Shown one piece after another: positions 7,318 to 9,452 of a stretch of DNA of 9,452 bases. A program made the translations under genes and the position numbers. The stretch comes from Gammaproteobacteria bacterium (GTDB lineage: Bacteria; Pseudomonadota; Gammaproteobacteria; Enterobacterales; GCA-2746155), in contig JAAGZM010000227.1 in NCBI GenBank assembly GCA_024206355.1, forward strand, positions 1 to 9,452, given 5' to 3'. Under the pieces are notes generated by a model that saw only the letters and a list, made by a program, of their open reading frames with translations, was not told the DNA's origin and searched no databases. Numbering within the stretch: position 1 is the first letter of the stretch; each line of letters begins with the position of its first letter.

Positions 7318-7644
7318 ATGGCAATAATCAATTGTCCAGTCTGTAATAAGAGAATTTCATCTGTTGCTACTCAGTGTGAGTTTTGTAAAACTGATTTTGC
7401 TGACGGTATTGATGATGAAAAGTTACTTAGAAAGGCTAAAAATAAGCGATTTATTCAAATTCAGCGCTTACAAAATTTTTCATTTCTTTTTGTAATGCTT
7501 TTTGCAACAGGTGCTTTGGTGATGTACCTAGGAATAACTGATCAAGATGAAACACTAAACCTTTCAGGCAGAGTAATGCTTGCGGCTGGTTTTATCGGAT
7601 ATGTTATTGCTCGTGTAAAGTTATTGATGGCTAAAAAGAAATAA
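7318..7644 (+). CDS. Small zinc-ribbon membrane protein of unknown function
   Basis: This is a 108-residue protein. Residues 6-23 form a C-x2-C ... C-x2-C zinc-ribbon half (Cys6, Cys9, Cys20, Cys23). A charged linker follows, then two hydrophobic segments, about 53-73 and 86-98, separated by an acidic loop, with a lysine-rich C-terminal tail. It is probably an inner-membrane protein with the metal-binding head in the cytosol. The AAAGG site lies 5 to 6 bases before ATG, and the gene starts 12 bases after pepN, so the two are likely co-transcribed. Its stop codon directly abuts the flgN stop on the other strand, with no base between. No enzymatic motif is visible, and I cannot assign a function. 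Confidence 0.8.
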   Translation: MAIINCPVCNKRISSVATQCEFCKTDFADGIDDEKLLRKAKNKRFIQIQRLQNFSFLFVMLFATGALVMYLGITDQDETLNLSGRVMLAAGFIGYVIARVKLLMAKKK

Positions 7645-8130
7645 TTATACTTTTAAGCCACTGAATCTTTTTCCTACATGGGTTGTTTGACCTTTTTGTG
7701 TGTATGTCATTGATTCAGTGTCTGCACCTTTCAGAATATTGAGGTTGCGCTGTACGTTTCTTTGGCTCATTGAAATAACCATACCGTTGACTGAATTTTG
7801 ATGACGGCATTTCTCAAGTGACTGTTCAAGTTTATCAACAGCAGTAGTCAAACTGGCACGGTCAGGCTGAGTCTGTTGAGATATGTAAAGGCTCATTCTA
7901 GCCACTGTAGTTGGCGCTGTTGATAGAGCAAGTAATAACTGAGTTCGTTTGCGAGAAATAGTTTCCAGTTGTTCAATATAGCCGGCTTTTTGCTCGGCAA
8001 GGGTATCGAGTTTCTCTACGGAACCGTCTTCGAGATGTTTTTTTTCAGTCAGCATTAAATCAAGCAAGCTAGTTGCTAAGTTAGTTTCTTGATTGATTAA
8101 TTGTGAAAGTCTTTGAGTTTCTTGATTCAT
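7645..8130 (-). CDS. flgN: Flagellar export chaperone FlgN
   Basis: This 161-residue, mostly helical protein belongs to the FlgN family. FlgN binds the hook-filament junction proteins FlgK and FlgL in the cytosol and delivers them to the flagellar export gate. Two long amphipathic helices occupy roughly residues 1-70. The family's C-terminal signature follows: QNSVNGMVIS at 111-120, then a helix ending LNILKG at 130-135, and TYTQKGQT at 142-149. The start is set by flgM: the flgM TAA and the flgN ATG share one base (TAATG), and an AGGA site lies 10 bases upstream inside flgM. Translation is therefore probably coupled. It should share the sigma-28 promoter in front of flgM. Confidence 0.9.
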   Translation of the reverse strand: MNQETQRLSQLINQETNLATSLLDLMLTEKKHLEDGSVEKLDTLAEQKAGYIEQLETISRKRTQLLLALSTAPTTVARMSLYISQQTQPDRASLTTAVDKLEQSLEKCRHQNSVNGMVISMSQRNVQRNLNILKGADTESMTYTQKGQTTHVGKRFSGLKV

Positions 8131-8450
8131 TAAATGAGTTTCCTGAGTCCAACTTCAAGATCAAGCATTTTGCTTGCTATCTTTTCAGCGGAAACAGAAA
8201 AATCATCAGAAGCTATAGATGCACGAACTTGCTCAACACGAGATTGGTTAACTTCTGGGCGACTGGATAAATCGCTAATAATAGAAGAAATCAGATGAGA
8301 CTTATCACTAAGTTCAACAGAATCTTGTTGGGCTACAGTATTGGCGTTTGCAGATTTATTTTCAGACGAGGTTGGATCAGAAGCGTTTTCTGCTCTTCTT
8401 GCACCAGGCCCTGTTTGTCCTGTAGTAATCTGTCTTAAATCTATGGGCAT
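8130..8450 (-). CDS. flgM: Anti-sigma-28 factor FlgM
   Basis: FlgM binds sigma-28 (FliA) and blocks late flagellar genes until it is exported through the finished hook-basal body. The N-terminal half is polar, low-complexity and probably disordered. The C-terminal half, from DSVELSDKSHL to the end, is the sigma-binding helical region with the characteristic VEQVRASIASDDFSVSAEKIA run. Three in-frame ATGs are possible: 8471, 8465 and 8450. I chose 8450 (106 residues) because the protein then begins M-P-I-D, like the M-x-I-D start of other FlgM proteins. It also has a GGA 7 bases upstream and leaves a normal leader after the sigma-28 promoter. The AAAGGTGA at 8479-8472 is well placed for 8465 (111 residues), which could be used on read-through mRNA from flgA. 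The gene overlaps flgN by one base. Confidence 0.88.
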   Translation of the reverse strand: MPIDLRQITTGQTGPGARRAENASDPTSSENKSANANTVAQQDSVELSDKSHLISSIISDLSSRPEVNQSRVEQVRASIASDDFSVSAEKIASKMLDLEVGLRKLI

Positions 8451-8481
8451 AAATGGATCCGACATTTTCATTCACCTTTAG

Positions 8482-8508
8482 CTATCGGCTATTGTGCCAT
8501 GCTCTTTA
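8482..8508 (-). promoter_or_regulatory. Sigma-28 (FliA) promoter for flgM-flgN
   Basis: On the minus strand, TAAA (8508-8505), a 15-base spacer and GCCGATAG (8489-8482) match the consensus TAAA-N15-GCCGATAA at all but the last base. It sits in the 120-base gap between flgA and flgM, as expected for a gene under late feedback control. Transcription should begin near 8475, so the first ATG at 8471 would have almost no leader. Confidence 0.88.
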
Positions 8509-8570
8509 ATAAAATATTACTGTTTCCTGAAAAAAAATGATAAATAATTGTAATTCAAGACAAAATTCCA

Positions 8571-9263
8571 CTAAATATTCGCATTTACGAGGCCAATATC
8601 AACAATAAGGGCTTCAATAATACGTCTTGAGGAATTGTTTTGAACTCTAATTTTATCGCCTTTGCTTCCATCGTTTAATGCAACACCAGACATAGATACC
8701 GAAATTGAAGTGCTATTTGCAGTAATACTAACGGTGTCACCTTTACAGATCAGGCAGATGGAAGATGAATCTATAACCTGATTGGCTTTTAATGTTGATT
8801 TTAACTTTGTACCAATAATGTCATCTTTATTAATATAGGAATGACCTCTTATTTGGCTAATATCGATTTCACTAAGTGTAATGTCAGATTCGCTAACAAT
8901 TTGACCACGAGGCATTTTATTCAATGCAACAAAAACTTTTTGAAATATTGATATTTTTACCGGAATATATATCGACCATGGTTTAGGAAGTTCGCAGCGC
9001 ACACCAACGGTTGTATTCCCTTGTAGTCGACTACCTGGTGGCATAAAAGCGATAATTTCGCTGGTACAGGCTGTCAGTCTAAGTCTAGGGTCTAATTTGC
9101 CACTGGAAACTTCTGTTCTATTATCGCTATCAATCGATATTTTTGATTGAACAAAGCTCTCAGCAGCAGTTTTTAAACTGTATAAATCTTGAATTACTGC
9201 CGCTTTAAGTGTGTCAGACACAAATAAAAATAATATAGTGATTAAAAAGCTACCCCATTTCAT
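8571..9263 (-). CDS. flgA: Flagellar basal body P-ring assembly protein FlgA
   Basis: This 230-residue protein helps FlgI form the P-ring around the rod in the periplasm. A signal peptide is visible at residues 1-21 (hydrophobic LITILFLFV core, probable cleavage in LKAA). The mature part has the FlgA N-terminal domain with LDPRLRLTAC at 57-66 and VGVRC at 86-90, whose cysteines could pair. An SAF domain spans about 109-168 (MPRGQIV, then LKANQVI). The C-terminal domain contains GDTVSI and the family signature GDKIRVQNNSSRRII at 202-216. Length is normal. The Shine-Dalgarno is modest (TAGG, 8 bases before ATG). It is the first gene of the minus-strand flagellar block, preceded by a sigma-54-type promoter. 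Confidence 0.93.
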   Translation of the reverse strand: MKWGSFLITILFLFVSDTLKAAVIQDLYSLKTAAESFVQSKISIDSDNRTEVSSGKLDPRLRLTACTSEIIAFMPPGSRLQGNTTVGVRCELPKPWSIYIPVKISIFQKVFVALNKMPRGQIVSESDITLSEIDISQIRGHSYINKDDIIGTKLKSTLKANQVIDSSSICLICKGDTVSITANSTSISVSMSGVALNDGSKGDKIRVQNNSSRRIIEALIVDIGLVNANI

Positions 9264-9302
9264 ATTATTAGCCTAAACTTTATTTATAAATCATTATTAA
9301 TA

Positions 9303-9337
9303 AGTGACTGTTATCGTCAATAAATTGTCGAATCACT
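9303..9337. repeat. Imperfect inverted repeat in the flgA leader region
   Basis: AGTGA (9303-9307) and TCGTCAA (9314-9320) are mirrored by TTGTCGA (9325-9331) and TCACT (9333-9337) around a TAAA loop. The inner arms have one mismatch at the central T. The arms are separated unequally (6 bases and 1 base). It lies just downstream of the predicted sigma-54 start for flgA, so it could be an activator site or an RNA hairpin in the flgA leader. Confidence 0.4.
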
Positions 9338-9355
9338 ACGTTTTATTAATTAACT

Positions 9356-9371
9356 TGCAATTGTCATGCCT
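9356..9371 (-). promoter_or_regulatory. Sigma-54 (RpoN) promoter for flgA
   Basis: On the minus strand the element reads AGGCATG-ACAA-TTGCA. This matches the -24/-12 consensus TGGCACG-N4-TTGCA at all but two positions and keeps the invariant GG-N10-GC spacing. Transcription should begin near 9345, leaving a leader of about 80 bases. Sigma-54 control of early and middle flagellar genes through an FlrC or FleR type activator is usual in polarly flagellated gammaproteobacteria. Confidence 0.75.
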
Positions 9372-9390
9372 TAATCGATATAGCCGATGG
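9364..9390 (+). promoter_or_regulatory. Weak sigma-28-like promoter facing cheV
   Basis: GCCGATGG (9383-9390) matches GCCGATAA in its first six bases. Fifteen bases upstream lies TCAT (9364-9367), only 2 of 4 to TAAA. The position, about 35 bases before the cheV ATG, is right, and cheV is sigma-28 dependent in Pseudomonas aeruginosa. The -35 side overlaps the flgA sigma-54 element. Confidence 0.4.
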
Positions 9391-9423
9391 CATCCTAGTT
9401 AGAATTTTTTTTTGGAGCTTTAA

Positions 9424-9452
9424 ATGTCAGGAATAATGGAAAGCGTTAACCA
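9424..9452 (+). CDS. cheV: Probable chemotaxis protein CheV, first nine codons (partial)
   Basis: An ATG at 9424 follows a good GGAG site (9414-9417) by 6 bases and reads MSGIMESVN before the window ends. CheV proteins, which are CheW-like couplers with a receiver domain, commonly begin with a G-I-x-x-S/T-V-N/D-Q segment of this kind. In many polarly flagellated gammaproteobacteria cheV lies divergent from flgA and is followed by cheR and flgB. Nine residues alone are weak evidence; the context carries the call. Confidence 0.75.

Noticed and set aside
8521..8570. A possible terminator after flgA, from the run of T on the minus strand near 8531-8537.
   Set aside because: No stable G+C-containing stem precedes the T run, so read-through from flgA into flgM is likely.
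9388..9403. A sigma-54-like sequence TGGCATC-CTAG-TTAGA facing cheV.
   Set aside because: The -24 half is good, but the -12 half has AG where the invariant GC should be, so it was not called as a promoter.

Overview
The window looks like a piece of chromosome from an A+T-rich, polarly flagellated gammaproteobacterium, probably aquatic. Three things point there: a PepN aminopeptidase of the E. coli type, the flgN-flgM-flgA block divergent from a cheV start (the order used in Vibrio, Pseudomonas and Shewanella-like bacteria), and flagellar promoters that read as sigma-54 and sigma-28 sites. Genus cannot be fixed from the sequence. No tRNA, rRNA, CRISPR array, insertion sequence or prophage gene was seen.

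Layout. Bases 1-125 appear to hold the 3' end of an unidentified + strand gene. It overlaps the end of a minus-strand pair at 108-1598: a stand-alone CheY-like receiver followed 15 bases later by a patatin-like lipase that starts at TTG. A good sigma-70-type promoter precedes the receiver. Divergent from it is a PLP-dependent trans-sulfuration enzyme, best read as cystathionine gamma-lyase (1793-2959). Its 3' end overlaps a minus-strand pair at 2949-4413. That pair looks like the two halves of the fused MFS/spermidine synthase family, encoded as separate genes overlapping by 20 bases. Divergent again are pepN (4600-7305) and a small zinc-ribbon membrane protein gene (7318-7644). The right end, 7645-9452, is flagellar: flgN, flgM and flgA on the minus strand, and the first nine codons of a probable cheV on the + strand.

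How the genes work together. The flagellar block is the coherent unit. FlgA assists P-ring assembly in the periplasm. FlgM holds sigma-28 inactive until the hook is complete. FlgN is the chaperone for the hook-filament junction proteins. The promoters fit the hierarchy: a GG-N10-GC sigma-54 element in front of flgA, and a TAAA-N15-GCCGATAG sigma-28 element in the flgA-flgM gap that lets flgMN be switched on late. A weaker sigma-28-like site faces cheV. The other genes are housekeeping or accessory metabolism (sulfur amino acids, peptide breakdown) plus two poorly characterised pairs.

The window is tightly packed. All three convergent gene pairs meet with zero or negative spacing and no visible terminator between them. 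The least conventional parts are the receiver/patatin pair, the split MFS/synthase pair that lacks the spermidine synthase active-site signature, and the compact flgA/cheV control region, where opposing promoter elements overlap. None of these proves a new system.
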